Below are positions 39,933 to 50,082 of a stretch of 64,000 nt of DNA, in pieces. The notes beneath the pieces were generated by a model that searched no databases, was not told where the DNA came from, and saw only the letters and a list, made by a program, of their open reading frames with translations. The first letter of the stretch is position 1. The number at the start of each line of letters is the position of its first letter. The DNA comes from Ignavibacteriota bacterium (lineage in GTDB: Bacteria; Bacteroidota; Ignavibacteria; UBA10030; UBA6906). The position numbers were made by a program, and so were the translations under genes. The stretch covers positions 537,916-601,915 of the forward strand of contig JADJHP010000002.1 of assembly GCA_016707525.1 (NCBI GenBank). The letters run 5' to 3'.

Positions 39933-39959
39933 GAATTGAAAAGACAAGAAAACGAAGAA

Positions 39960-39983
39960 AACGCCCCCGGAGTCGGGGGCGTT
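39960..39983. terminator. Terminator between converging gpsA and hppA
   Basis: Stem AACGCCCCCG (39960-39969) pairs with CGGGGGCGTT (39974-39983), loop GAGT. On the - strand it is followed by a T-rich stretch (TTCGTTTTCTTGTCTTTTC), so it fits best as the hppA terminator, but it could work in both directions. Confidence 0.8.
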
Positions 39984-40040
39984 CTGCATTCTTGTTCATT
40001 CCTTCGTACCTTCTGCGCCAGATGAACAGCGGCGCCAGCA

Positions 40041-40701
<661 letters not shown>

Positions 40702-42852
40702 CGTGATCGTGCTCAGCAGCTTCACGAGCACGTGCAGCGACGGCCCCGCGGTGTCCTTGAACGGATCGCCCACCGTATCGCCGACCACGGCGGCCTTGTG
40801 CGGTTCCGACCGCTTCCCGCCGAAGGCTCCCGTCTCGATGTACTTCTTCGCATTATCCCAGGCGCCGCCCGCGTTGTTCAGGAAGAGCGCCATGAGGATA
40901 CCGGTGATCGTGCCGACCATCAGGAGCCCGCCCACGACCTCCGCGCCCGTGGCGCCGACCGGCGGCATGCCGGGGGTGTTGTGCAGCCAGAAGAACCAGC
41001 GGAAGACCAGTCCGACCGCGACCGGCAGCAGCACCACGAGAAGCCCCGGCGCCACCATCTCCCGGAGGGCCGACTTCGTGGCGATGTCCACGCAGGAACC
41101 ATAATCAGGCTTGGACGTGCCCAGCATGATCCCCGGGTTGTTGGCGAACTGTTCGCGCACGTTCGTGATGATCGCCTGTGCCGCCTTCCCGACCGCCTTG
41201 ATGGCAAGGGAGGAGAACAGGAACACCAGCACCGCGCCAAGCAACGCGCCCACGAACACCTCGGGCTTGTTCAGGTCGATGACGCCTTGGAACGAGGGGT
41301 TGTATGCTTTCACTTCATCGATGTAGGCACTGAACAACAGGAACGCGGCAAGGGCAGCGGAACCGACCGCGTAGCCCTTGGTGAGGGCCTTGGTGGTATT
41401 GCCGACAGAATCCAGCCGGTCCGTGCGTTCGCGGACCTCCTGTTTCTGTTGACTCATCTCCACGATGCCGCCGGCGTTGTCCGTGATCGGGCCGAAGGTG
41501 TCCATGGCGAGGATATACGCCGCGGTGGAGAGCATACCCATCGTGGCAACGGCCGTGCCGAAGAGTCCGGCTTCTTTGAGGCCCGAGCTCTCACCAAGGA
41601 AATAGGAGCCGACGATGGCCGCGGCGATGACGAACACGGGGGCGGCGGTGGATTCCATACCGACCGCGATGCCGCTGATGATGTTCGTTGCGGGGCCGGT
41701 GTTCGAGGCCTCGGCGATCGCCAGCACCGGACGGTATTTGTAGTCCGTGTAGTAGATCGTCATCAGCACGAATGCCAGCGCGGTGAGGACCCCGATGAGT
41801 CCGCACAGGAAGAAGTTGAAGTAATAGGCCTCACCCAGAAGCCAGCGGGATGCGAGGTAGAACCCGATCATCGCGAACAGGGTGGTCACGTAGTACCCGC
41901 GGTTGAGGGCTTTCATCGGATCTTCGGTATCCGTGGTCTTGACGATCAGGATGCCGACCATGGAGGCGATGATGCCGAAGGCACGGGCAACGAGCGGGAA
42001 GAGGAGCACGCCGAGGAGCATCACGCCGTTGCTGAGGAATGTCTGCTCGTTGGCCCTGAACAGCGCCGCGGCGAGGATCATGGCGCCGATATTCTCGGCG
42101 GCAGTGGATTCGAACAGGTCGGCGCCGCGACCGGCGCAATCGCCGACGTTGTCGCCCACGAGGTCCGCGATGACCGCCGGGTTGCGGGGATCGTCCTCGG
42201 GGATGCCCGCCTCGACCTTGCCGACGAGGTCCGCGCCGACGTCAGCCGCCTTGGTGTAGATCCCGCCGCCGAGCTGGGCGAACAGCGCCACGAAGCTGGC
42301 ACCGAACCCGTAGCCCACAATGAGGAGGGGGATCTTGCGGATGTCGTCGGTGACGCCGGATGCCTGCACGATGGCGAAGAGTCCGGCCACGCCCAGCAGA
42401 CTGAGTGCCACGACGAAGAAGCCCGACACCGCGCCACCGCGAAGCGCAGCCTGGAGTGCGCTGTTCATATCCTTCATGGCCCCCGCCGCCGTGCGGATAT
42501 TGGAGCGGATCGCGACCCACATGCCCATGTAGCCGGAGGCCACGGAGCAGGCGGCGCCAAAGACGAAGGAGATGGTGGTCCACATTGCCAGTTGGAACGC
42601 GTCTGCGGGGTCGTTCGGGCTCTGGGCGCGGACGAACGCATAGAGGATGAAGATAAGACAGGCCAGGGCGAAGGAGAGATAGATGATGGTGCGGTACTGC
42701 CGCGCCAGGAACGCCTCAGCGCCAGCCTTGATGGCGTCTGAGATCTCCCGCATCTTGTCCGTGCCCGTGTCGCGGGCGAGGACATTCCTGATCAGGTACA
42801 GAGCGAAGAACAAACCGAGAATGCTGATGCCGAGGATCAGGGTGAGTTCCAT
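40702..42852 (-). CDS. hppA: Membrane-bound proton-pumping pyrophosphatase, 3' end disrupted
   Basis: About 717 residues are readable before the homopolymer block. The enzyme couples pyrophosphate hydrolysis to ion transport across the inner membrane, using about 16 helices. The catalytic loop has DVGADLVGKVEAGIPEDDPR and DNVGDCAGRGADLFES; DTFGPITDNAGG and GDTVGDPFKDTAGPS are also intact. The Lys in GNTTKALTKG marks the K+-independent, proton-pumping subfamily, because K+-dependent forms have Ala there. The last helix continues at about 40046 beyond the block. Upstream AAGGAG supports the ATG at 42852. It could recycle pyrophosphate made by PPDK and biosynthesis. Confidence 0.93.
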
Positions 42853-43054
42853 TGTGGAGGGTCACTCCTTTCGCTTCTGGTTGGTGTGGGTGGTGTCTGA
42901 TACGAGCGACGGCTCCGCTTGCCCGCTCCCTGAGCGAGCGGGGAGACAGGGGAACACGGACCGATGCGGACGCTCCTGCGGCAAGCAGGGAGGAGAGCCG
43001 CTGCCGGTCCAGGCAGCACCTCGGTTCCACAACGGATTCACAACGATGCAGGAT
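42853..43054. other. Intergenic gap between hppA and dedA, no clear feature
   Basis: About 200 bases between two - strand genes. I find no convincing ORF, RNA gene or promoter of the type used elsewhere in the window. A small inverted repeat (42922-42928 with 42936-42942) has no T tract and may be chance. Confidence 0.4.
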
Positions 43055-43705
43055 CTACGGAGCCGGGTCGGGGTCGCGGGTCACCGACGATGAAGCGGCT
43101 TTCCGGCTTTCGCGGCGATGCTGCAGGTACTTGATCCCCACCGGGAGCACCGACACGAAGATAATGGCCGCGATGACGTATTCCAGGTAGTTCCTGATAC
43201 CCGGAACGAGCGTACCGAGAAAATACCCGAGCAGGGTCATGCTGTTCACCCAGAGGATCGCGCCCAGGATGTTGAACGTGATGAACCGGCGGTACTGCAT
43301 CTCACCGACGCCGGCCACCACGGGCGCGAACGTCCGTGCGAAAGGCATGAACTGGGCCATCACGATCGTGAAGGCCCCGTACTTCTCATAGAACTCTTTC
43401 GTCTTCAGGAGATGGTCGCGACGGAAGAATCGCGATTGAGGGCGGTTGTAGAGGGCCTGACCTGCTTTCCGTCCGATGAGATAGCCGGTGGAATTGCCGA
43501 GGATGGCGGCTGTCAGGAGCAGACAGATCAACACCACGATGTCCAGCTGTCCCCGCGCGGCGAACAAGCCCGCCGTGAACAGGAGCGAATCGCCGGGAAG
43601 GAAAAACCCAACGAACAATCCCGTCTCAGAAAAGATGATCACAAAGAGTCCGATGTAACCGCCCCAGGCGACGATCTCTTCCAGCGTTGGCAGATGTTCG
43701 AGCAC
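43055..43705 (-). CDS. DedA-family membrane protein (VTT domain)
   Basis: 216 residues starting at GTG (43705-43703 on the - strand). The DedA/VTT core is visible: FSETGLFVGFFLPGDSLLF, GNSTGYLIGRKAG, the re-entrant motif MPFARTFAPVVAGVGEM and a final helix. DedA proteins are linked to undecaprenyl-phosphate and phospholipid flipping, membrane potential maintenance and stress tolerance. It has its own promoter facing away from recG. Confidence 0.92.
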   Translation of the reverse strand: MLEHLPTLEEIVAWGGYIGLFVIIFSETGLFVGFFLPGDSLLFTAGLFAARGQLDIVVLICLLLTAAILGNSTGYLIGRKAGQALYNRPQSRFFRRDHLLKTKEFYEKYGAFTIVMAQFMPFARTFAPVVAGVGEMQYRRFITFNILGAILWVNSMTLLGYFLGTLVPGIRNYLEYVIAAIIFVSVLPVGIKYLQHRRESRKAASSSVTRDPDPAP

Positions 43706-43732
43706 ACGTCCTCGTGGTAATGGTCTGGTCGT

Positions 43733-43763
43733 TCAAGATACGACCTTTGGGGAAAAGACACAA
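43733..43763 (-). promoter_or_regulatory. Predicted dedA promoter (- strand)
   Basis: Read on the - strand: TTGT (43763-43760), 19 bases, TATCTTGA (43740-43733), then 27 bases to the GTG start. Confidence 0.55.
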
Positions 43764-43780
43764 CGTCAAACTGCCGCTGC

Positions 43781-43811
43781 TTGCGTGTGGGCGCACGTCG
43801 TTGTATCTTGG
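43781..43811 (+). promoter_or_regulatory. Predicted recG promoter
   Basis: TTGC at 43781-43784, 19 bases, TATCTTGG at 43804-43811, 13 bases before the recG ATG. It lies back to back with the dedA promoter. The inferred transcript start (about 43818) would leave a very short leader. Confidence 0.55.
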
Positions 43812-43824
43812 CTGACACCACCAC

Positions 43825-46053
43825 ATGATCCGGCCATCGTCCATATCGCTGCTGCATCAGCCCGTCCAGTTCCTGAAGGGGGTCGGGCCGAAGAAGGCCG
43901 AAGCACTCGCTGCCGAAGGGATCGTCACGGTGCGCGACCTCCTCTTCACGGTGCCGCGCCGGTATATCGACCGCACCACGGTGTCCACGATCCAGCAGGT
44001 CCGCGGCATCGCGCAGTCCGGCCGCGAGGACGACGCCGATATCCGCCGCGAGGCAACGGTGGTGGGGGAGGTCCGCTCGTTCCGCGTGATCGGCGCGGGC
44101 CGCAAAGCACGCTTCATCCTCATTCTTGCCGATGCGACCGGGTCGCTCCAGTGCGTCTGGTTCGGCGGCGTGCAGTACTGGCGGTCACGCTTCGTCGTTG
44201 GTGAACGCATCGCGGTGTCCGGACAGCCAACCCTGTTCGGGGCCGTACTGCAGTTCGTGCACCCGGACGTGGACCGGCTTGCGCCGGCCGTGGAAGGGGA
44301 GAGCGGCGCGGAGGATTGGGGGCGTACGCTCGGTGCCGGCGGACTCGTGCCGCTGTATGCAAGCACGCAGGAGCTCGCACGCGTTGGGCTGGACAGCAGC
44401 GGATTCCGGCGGATGATCGGCGCCGTGCTGCGTGAGTACGGGGGCGCGATGCCCGATCCGCTGCCCGCGGAACTGCGGGCGCGTCATCGCCTCGTCGGGC
44501 TCGGGTCCGCACTGCAGGCCGTACATTTCCCCAAGGACAGTGCGGACATTGCCACCGCACTGCGCCGGCTGAAGTATGAAGAACTCTTCGATTTCCAGAT
44601 CAAGCTTGCGTTGCAGCGCTCCCTCGCGCGCAATGAATCCGGCGGCACCTCCTTCAACGTGCAGAGTGCACGCGCGCGGACGTTCGTGGACGCCCTGCCG
44701 TTCACCCTTACGGCGTCCCAGATCAAAGTGGTGAAGGAGATCCTGGACGACATGAAGGCGCCGCGTGCGATGCACCGACTGCTGCAGGGCGATGTGGGCA
44801 GCGGGAAGACCGTGGTGGCGCTCATCGCCATGCTGGTCGCCGTGGACAACGGCTACCAGGCGGTGTTCGTGGCGCCCACCGAGATCCTCGCGGATCAGCA
44901 CTTCCGGACGATGCGGACGCTCCTGGGCGCGCTCCCGGTGAACTACCGGCTGCTGGTCGGCGCGCAACGTTCGCGCCTGCGCAAGGACGTCCTCGAAGAT
45001 ATCCGCGAGGGGCGGGCGGATATCATCATCGCGACGCATGCCGTGTTCGAAGAGGGGGTGACGTTCGCGAAACTGGGCTTTGTGGTGATCGACGAGCAGC
45101 ACCGCTTCGGCGTGCTCCAGCGCGCGCGCATCCGCGCGAAGGGGGTGAACCCCGACGTGCTCATCATGACCGCCACGCCGATCCCGCGCACGCTGTCGCT
45201 CACGCTGTACGGCGATCTGGATGTCTCGGTGATCGACGCGCTGCCTTCGGGACGCAAACCGATCCGTACCGTGGTGAAGTATGACAATGAGAAGGAAGGG
45301 ATGTATGCGTTCGTGCGCGAGCAGATCGCACTCGGGCGCCAGGCGTATTTCGTCTACCCGCTCATCGAAGAGTCGCCGAAACTCGAACTGAAAGCCGCCA
45401 CGGTGCATCTGGAACACCTCCAGTCGGAGGTCTTCCCCGATCTGCGGCTCGGCCTGCTGCACGGGCGCATGGCGACGGAGGAGAAGGATGCGGTGATGCA
45501 GCGCTTCAAGCAGCGGGAACTCGATATCCTCGTTGCGACGACGGTGATCGAGGTGGGGATCGACGTGCCGAATGCATCGGTGATGGTGATCGAGAACGCG
45601 GAACGCTTCGGCCTGTCGCAGCTGCACCAGCTGCGCGGACGTGTTGGACGGGGCAGCGATCAGTCGTATTGCATCCTGATGACGGAGCGTTGGATCGCGC
45701 AGCGCGCGCAACGCCTGCGCCGCAGCGGAGGCGACGACGAAGCGAAGCAGGAGTACCGCGCGGCGGAGCGCCGGCTCGCAGCGATGGTGCAGACGACGGA
45801 TGGCTTCGCGATCGCTGAAGCGGATCTCGCATTGCGCGGGCCCGGCGACTTCTTCGGCACGCGGCAGAGCGGCATGCCTGCGTTCCGCGTCGCCGATCCC
45901 GTCGCCGACAACGCGATCCTCGTCGAAGCGCGGAAGGATGCGTTCGCACTCATCGAGAGCGACCCGCACCTCCGCGACGACGATCATCGACACCTCGCCG
46001 AGCATCTTCGTGCCCGCTTCCGGGAGGAACTCGCTCTGATGCAAACCGGTTGA
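43825..46053 (+). CDS. recG: ATP-dependent DNA helicase RecG
   Basis: 742 residues. RecG remodels stalled replication forks and Holliday junctions. The N-terminal wedge/OB domain (LKGVGPKKAEAL, ARFILILADATGSLQCVWF) precedes superfamily 2 helicase domains with Walker A GDVGSGKTVVAL, the DEQH motif in VIDEQHRFGV, the TATPIPRTL motif and QLHQLRGRVGRG. Length and order match the family. The gene ends 16 bases before the promoter of the ATP-grasp operon. Confidence 0.97.
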   Translation: MIRPSSISLLHQPVQFLKGVGPKKAEALAAEGIVTVRDLLFTVPRRYIDRTTVSTIQQVRGIAQSGREDDADIRREATVVGEVRSFRVIGAGRKARFILILADATGSLQCVWFGGVQYWRSRFVVGERIAVSGQPTLFGAVLQFVHPDVDRLAPAVEGESGAEDWGRTLGAGGLVPLYASTQELARVGLDSSGFRRMIGAVLREYGGAMPDPLPAELRARHRLVGLGSALQAVHFPKDSADIATALRRLKYEELFDFQIKLALQRSLARNESGGTSFNVQSARARTFVDALPFTLTASQIKVVKEILDDMKAPRAMHRLLQGDVGSGKTVVALIAMLVAVDNGYQAVFVAPTEILADQHFRTMRTLLGALPVNYRLLVGAQRSRLRKDVLEDIREGRADIIIATHAVFEEGVTFAKLGFVVIDEQHRFGVLQRARIRAKGVNPDVLIMTATPIPRTLSLTLYGDLDVSVIDALPSGRKPIRTVVKYDNEKEGMYAFVREQIALGRQAYFVYPLIEESPKLELKAATVHLEHLQSEVFPDLRLGLLHGRMATEEKDAVMQRFKQRELDILVATTVIEVGIDVPNASVMVIENAERFGLSQLHQLRGRVGRGSDQSYCILMTERWIAQRAQRLRRSGGDDEAKQEYRAAERRLAAMVQTTDGFAIAEADLALRGPGDFFGTRQSGMPAFRVADPVADNAILVEARKDAFALIESDPHLRDDDHRHLAEHLRARFREELALMQTG

Positions 46054-46069
46054 TTTTTGCACTTTTTTC

Positions 46070-46099
46070 TTGACACCCACGCATAATTGCTTATATTTA
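46070..46099 (+). promoter_or_regulatory. Strong predicted promoter of the ATP-grasp/KamA operon
   Basis: TTGACA at 46070-46075 and TATATT at 46092-46097 with 16 bases between, close to a sigma-70 consensus; read as TTGA-N18-TATATTTA it also fits the layout used elsewhere in the window. A run of T precedes it. The inferred start point (about 46104) is only about six bases before ATG 46110. Confidence 0.7.
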
Positions 46100-46109
46100 C
46101 CAACAAGTC

Positions 46110-46181
46110 ATGAAGTTGGACATCCCGGAAAGTTTCTGGTACCTTCTCCTCAACAGCTTCCGTCGTCATCAAGAACGATAG
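46110..46181 (+). CDS. Possible 23-residue leader ORF, or the shifted N-terminus of the next gene
   Basis: ATG 46110 opens a 23-codon frame (MKLDIPESFWYLLLNSFRRH then QER) ending at TAG 46179-46181, in a different frame from the ATP-grasp gene. The stop lies exactly where the first conserved strand of that enzyme begins (TIALVYN from 46175). It may be a near-leaderless upstream peptide, or one indel may have split the N-terminus of the ATP-grasp protein. Confidence 0.35.
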   Translation: MKLDIPESFWYLLLNSFRRHQER

Positions 46182-47278
46182 CACTCGTCTACAACGTCAA
46201 GACGGAAGCAGCTTCCTCCCCATCGACCACTCCCGATCAGGCATCAGAGTCTCTTCTCAGTGATCGCACCGCTGTCTCCCTTTCTCACGAAGCGCGCACA
46301 CAGGACATGTACGCCGAGTGGGATACGATGGACACGATCCTTGCGGTCCGCGATGCCATCGCCGGGAAGTATCCGGTCGAGCTGATCGAAGCGAACGAGG
46401 AAGCGTACGAGAAGCTGCGCACCCTCCGCCCGGCGTTCGTGTTCAACATCGCGGAAGGGCTGCACGGCGTGTCGCGCGAAGCGCAGATGCCGGCGATGCT
46501 GGAGTTCCTCCAGATCCCGTACCTCGGTTCCGACCCGCTGACCCTCGCTCTCTGCCTGGACAAGGCCCGTGCGAAGGAGGTCCTGGCCTACCACGACGTC
46601 CGGACGGCTTCATTCGTCCTGATCCGGAGCATGGAAGACCTCGAAGATGCCCGCGTCCGCTTCCCGCTGATGGTGAAACCTCTCCATGAAGGGTCGAGCA
46701 AAGGCATCTACAACTCGTGCGTCGTGCGGAGCCCCGAAGAGCTCGAGAAAGAGGTCCGGCATATCCTGGAGACCTATCACGAGCCGGCGCTGGTGGAGGA
46801 GTTCCTTCCCGGACGTGAGTTCACCGTGGCCATGCTGGGGAACGGGGACGACCTCCGGGTGCTTCCGATCGTGGAGATCTCCTTCGATGCACTTCCTCCG
46901 GGGATGAACCCGATCTATTCCTATGAAGCGAAGTGGATATGGGACCGGTCCGATAAGCCGCTGGAGATCTTTTCCTGTCCGGCACGGCTGACGGACACGC
47001 TGGCGGACGATATCCGCGACCTGTGTATGCGTGCCTATCGTGTGCTGGGATGCCGCGACTGGTCACGTCTGGATGTCCGGCTGGATGCGACAGGCAAGCC
47101 GCACATCCTTGAGATCAATCCGTTGCCGGGCATTCTGCCCAGGCCCGAAGACAATTCATGCTTTCCCAAGGCGGCACGAGCGGCGGGGATGTCGTATGCG
47201 CAGTTGATCACTACCGTCCTGGAGATCGCGATGGCGCGCTGCGGCGTGCCTGCTTCGGCCGTGGTGCCCGGACAATAA
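46136..47278 (+). CDS. D-Ala-D-Ala-ligase-like ATP-grasp enzyme (first of a pair)
   Basis: About 380 residues if begun at CTG 46136; the start is uncertain because there is no ATG, GTG or TTG in frame between the promoter and the first conserved strand (IALVYNVK, 46178). ATG 46307 would cut off that strand. The protein matches the D-alanine-D-alanine ligase superfamily: FNIAEGLHG, a central ATP-binding domain with PLMVKPLHEGSSKGI, VEEFLPGREFTVAMLG, and the C-terminal EINPLPGI with the metal-binding Glu/Asn. It ligates a carboxylate to an amine with ATP; the substrates are unknown. A second, divergent copy follows after ten bases. No peptidoglycan gene cluster is nearby, so a role as an ordinary Ddl is doubtful. 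Confidence 0.8.
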   Translation: MVPSPQQLPSSSRTIALVYNVKTEAASSPSTTPDQASESLLSDRTAVSLSHEARTQDMYAEWDTMDTILAVRDAIAGKYPVELIEANEEAYEKLRTLRPAFVFNIAEGLHGVSREAQMPAMLEFLQIPYLGSDPLTLALCLDKARAKEVLAYHDVRTASFVLIRSMEDLEDARVRFPLMVKPLHEGSSKGIYNSCVVRSPEELEKEVRHILETYHEPALVEEFLPGREFTVAMLGNGDDLRVLPIVEISFDALPPGMNPIYSYEAKWIWDRSDKPLEIFSCPARLTDTLADDIRDLCMRAYRVLGCRDWSRLDVRLDATGKPHILEINPLPGILPRPEDNSCFPKAARAAGMSYAQLITTVLEIAMARCGVPASAVVPGQ

Positions 47279-47288
47279 CGGAACCCAT

Positions 47289-48410
47289 ATGGGCAAAAAA
47301 TTACGAATTTCAATACTTTTTAACGAACCGGTCGTCAGCGATGTGGATATCAAGAACCTCATCGCAGAGGACGGTAGCCTCCGCCGCGATCCCGACGCTC
47401 TATTAAAGAAGGCGGCCGCGGAGAAGAACCGGAGATCCTCGAAAAACGCCCCCGCTCTCGATCTCTCCGAAGTCGGTGTCCTCGACGAAATGGAAGACAT
47501 CAAAAAGGCGCTCGATTCGCTCGGGTACCGGACCTCCATCGTCAACGTCAACAGCGAGATGTTCCGGTTGATCGATTACCTTCGCGCAGACCGCCCCGAC
47601 GTGATCTTCAACCTGGTGGAGTGCGTCGAGAACGAATCGCTGATGGAGATGAACGTTGCCGCTCTGTACGAGCTGCTCAAGATCCCGTACACCGGTGCCG
47701 GACCGCTTGCCCTCGGCACAGCGCTCAACAAGCCCCGTGTGAAGGAGATCCTGACGTATCACGGCATCCGCACGCCCGACTATCAGGTCTTCCGCGAGGA
47801 GGACCGCATCGTGCTGAAAGAGGGGATGACATTCCCGCTCATCGTGAAGCCGTCGCATGAGGATGGCAGCGTCGGCATCTCCGACCGCTCGATCGTGAAC
47901 AGCGCAGCGGAACTCCGGAGACAGGTGCGCGCTGTCCATGCCGAGTTCCAGCAGGCCGCGCTCGTCGAACAGTACATCGAAGGCCGCGAACTCAACGTCG
48001 CCATCCTCGGTGCACTTGCTCCGCAGGTGCTGCCCGTCTCCGAGATCGATTTCTCCGGCCTGCCGACCGATATGCACAAGATCGTCAGCTACGAGGCGAA
48101 GTGGATGCACGGCACCGCCGCGTACGTTGGCACCCGCGGCGTCTGCCCGGCCAGGCTCACCGCACGCCAGGAAGCCGAGATCAAGAAGTCCGCGCTGGCC
48201 GCGTTCCACCTCATCGGCTGCCGTGACTATGCGCGGGTGGATTTCCGCCTGACGTCCGAGGGTGTACCGTACGTCCTGGAAGTGAATCCGAATCCCGATA
48301 TCTCCGCGACGGCGGGCTTTGCCCGTTCCGCGCGCACCGCTGGCCTCTCGTATCCCGAAACGGTCGGCGCCATTGTCAATTCCGCGATGGAGCGATGGGA
48401 ACAGCAGTGA
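47289..48410 (+). CDS. D-Ala-D-Ala-ligase-like ATP-grasp enzyme (second of a pair)
   Basis: 373 residues. Same superfamily as the gene upstream: FNLVECVENES, PLIVKPSHEDGSVGI, VEQYIEGRELNVAILG, DYARVDFRL and EVNPNPDISA. The end reads PNPDISATAGFARSARTAG where true Ddl enzymes have a (T/L)PG(M/L)T-type motif, so the acceptor site probably differs. An insert of about 50 residues near the N-terminus (IAEDGSLRRDPDALLKKAAA onward) is highly charged. The stop overlaps the GNAT gene. Two divergent ATP-grasp genes in one operon suggest two successive ligation steps. Confidence 0.8.
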   Translation: MGKKLRISILFNEPVVSDVDIKNLIAEDGSLRRDPDALLKKAAAEKNRRSSKNAPALDLSEVGVLDEMEDIKKALDSLGYRTSIVNVNSEMFRLIDYLRADRPDVIFNLVECVENESLMEMNVAALYELLKIPYTGAGPLALGTALNKPRVKEILTYHGIRTPDYQVFREEDRIVLKEGMTFPLIVKPSHEDGSVGISDRSIVNSAAELRRQVRAVHAEFQQAALVEQYIEGRELNVAILGALAPQVLPVSEIDFSGLPTDMHKIVSYEAKWMHGTAAYVGTRGVCPARLTARQEAEIKKSALAAFHLIGCRDYARVDFRLTSEGVPYVLEVNPNPDISATAGFARSARTAGLSYPETVGAIVNSAMERWEQQ

Positions 48411-48904
48411 TCACCGGCACGATCCGTCCGCTGCTGCGGTCGGACAGAGAACCGATCCTTCGCCTCATCAGGGCGACGGGCGTGTTCAGTGACGAGGAGA
48501 CCGCCATCGCCGCGGAACTGATCGACATCGTCCTCGACCGTCCGGACCAGAAAGACTACGAGATCGCCGTGTACGATGAAGGCGCTGGGCCGCTCGGCTA
48601 CACGTGCATCGGTCCGACGCCCGGCACTGAAGGGACCTTCGATCTGTACTGGATCGCCGTCGACCCTGCACTGCACGGTCGGGGCATCGGACGGGAACTT
48701 GATCTTCATGTTGAACGTTCCGTCAGAGAGAGGAACGGGCGTCTCATCGTTGCAGAGACGTCATCGACACCACGCTATGATGCAACACGGATGTTTTACC
48801 AACGCCGGGGCTATGCTGAGCTCTCTCGTATCGCGGACTACTATCGTCCGGGCGATGACCTCGTGGTCTACGGCAGATATCTTGTCTCACAACAGGGAGT
48901 GTGA
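48395..48904 (+). CDS. GNAT-family N-acetyltransferase
   Basis: 169 residues from ATG 48395; GTG 48407, overlapping the upstream stop, is an equally possible start. The acetyl-CoA-binding motif A is DPALHGRGIGRELDLH, and the C-terminal MFYQRRGYAELSRIADYY is typical of the fold. It lies within the ATP-grasp/KamA operon. It is shorter than the beta-lysine acetyltransferase AblB (about 270 residues as I recall), so it is probably not a plain AblB, but acetylating an amine of the pathway product is a reasonable inference. Confidence 0.85.
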   Translation: MGTAVITGTIRPLLRSDREPILRLIRATGVFSDEETAIAAELIDIVLDRPDQKDYEIAVYDEGAGPLGYTCIGPTPGTEGTFDLYWIAVDPALHGRGIGRELDLHVERSVRERNGRLIVAETSSTPRYDATRMFYQRRGYAELSRIADYYRPGDDLVVYGRYLVSQQGV

Positions 48905-48913
48905 CAGGCACGC

Positions 48914-50050
48914 ATGGAACATTGGCAGGAAATGTTGCGGCAGAGTGTGGACAGTTCCAAGGACCTCGTCGAGAGGTTCGGGTTCAACACGGAACTCGCC
49001 AACCGTCTGAATAGCCTTTTTCATATCCGTATCAATCCATACTACCTCAGCCTCATCCGGTACCCCGGTGATCCCATCTGGCTCCAGTGCATTCCGGACG
49101 CCAAGGAGCTTGAGGAGGACGGATTGCCGGAGGACCCGCTGGCGGAGGATTCCCACAGCCCGGTTCCCAGTATCGTTCACCGGTATCCGGACCGGGTGCT
49201 GTTCCTGACCACGAGCCAGTGCTCGATGTACTGCCGCTTCTGCACGCGGAAGCGCAAGGTCGGCGACTCCAGCAAGATCAATATGAAGTACATCCAGGGG
49301 GGCATCGATTATATCGCCGCCCACCCGGAGATCCGGGACGTCATCATGTCGGGCGGTGATCCGCTGATGCTCACCGACTTCATGCTCGAGCGCATCATCT
49401 CCGGCCTGCGGGCGATCCCGCATGTCGAGATCATCCGTCTGGGCACCAAGATGCCGTGCGTGCTTCCGCAGCGCGTCACACCGAAGCTGGTGAAGATGCT
49501 CCGGAAGTACCATCCGATCTACATCAACACGCATTTCAACCATCCGTGGGAATGCACGCTCGAGGCCAAACGTGCCTGCGAAATGATCGCGGACGCCGGC
49601 ATCCCGCTGGGCAACCAGGCGGTGCTGATGAAGGGCGTGAACGACGACCCGGATGTGATGCTGGAACTCATGCGCAAGCTGCTGGCGATGCGCGTCCGCC
49701 CGTACTACCTGTACCAGGCCGACATCACCAAGGGTGCGAACCATTTCCGCACACCGGTGAGCGTGGGGCTGAACATCATGGACAAGCTGCGCGGCCATAC
49801 CTCCGGCCTGGCGATCCCGCAGTTCGTCATCGATGCCCCGGGCGGCGGCGGCAAGATCCCGCTCCTTCCGCAGTATGTGCTCGGACGGAACGGCAACCAG
49901 ATCATCCTCCGCAACTACAAGTACGACATCTACACCTACCCCGACGTGGAAGAGGATCCGAAGATCCCGACCCCGACGGTGGAGCGGCGCTTCACGCGGA
50001 AGAAGAAACGTACCGCGCCGACCTACGCACCGGACGAGGCAAAGGTGTAG
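48914..50050 (+). CDS. Lysine 2,3-aminomutase family radical SAM enzyme
   Basis: 378 residues. The radical SAM cluster cysteines are Cys103, Cys107 and Cys110 in SQCSMYCRFCTRKRK. The PLP-binding Lys is Lys314 in DAPGGGGKIP, and the two Asp that bind the substrate lysine in clostridial LAM are conserved (Asp270 in YQADITKG and Asp307 in VIDAPG). I therefore predict L-lysine to L-beta-lysine conversion. The C-terminal Cys-rich zinc segment of the clostridial enzyme is missing. It is shorter than clostridial LAM and ends in a basic tail (RRFTRKKKR). It is the last gene of the operon. Confidence 0.9.
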   Translation: MEHWQEMLRQSVDSSKDLVERFGFNTELANRLNSLFHIRINPYYLSLIRYPGDPIWLQCIPDAKELEEDGLPEDPLAEDSHSPVPSIVHRYPDRVLFLTTSQCSMYCRFCTRKRKVGDSSKINMKYIQGGIDYIAAHPEIRDVIMSGGDPLMLTDFMLERIISGLRAIPHVEIIRLGTKMPCVLPQRVTPKLVKMLRKYHPIYINTHFNHPWECTLEAKRACEMIADAGIPLGNQAVLMKGVNDDPDVMLELMRKLLAMRVRPYYLYQADITKGANHFRTPVSVGLNIMDKLRGHTSGLAIPQFVIDAPGGGGKIPLLPQYVLGRNGNQIILRNYKYDIYTYPDVEEDPKIPTPTVERRFTRKKKRTAPTYAPDEAKV

Positions 50051-50082
50051 AAGGTCAGGGAAGCAGGAATACGCACGCATGG

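Noticed and set aside
42922..42942. Inverted repeat CCCGCTC/GAGCGGG between dedA and hppA as a terminator
   Set aside because: Short stem, no T tract on either strand; could be chance in GC-rich sequence.
46070..46072. TTG as the start codon of the first ATP-grasp gene
   Set aside because: It is the first base triplet of the TTGACA promoter element and lies upstream of the inferred transcript start.
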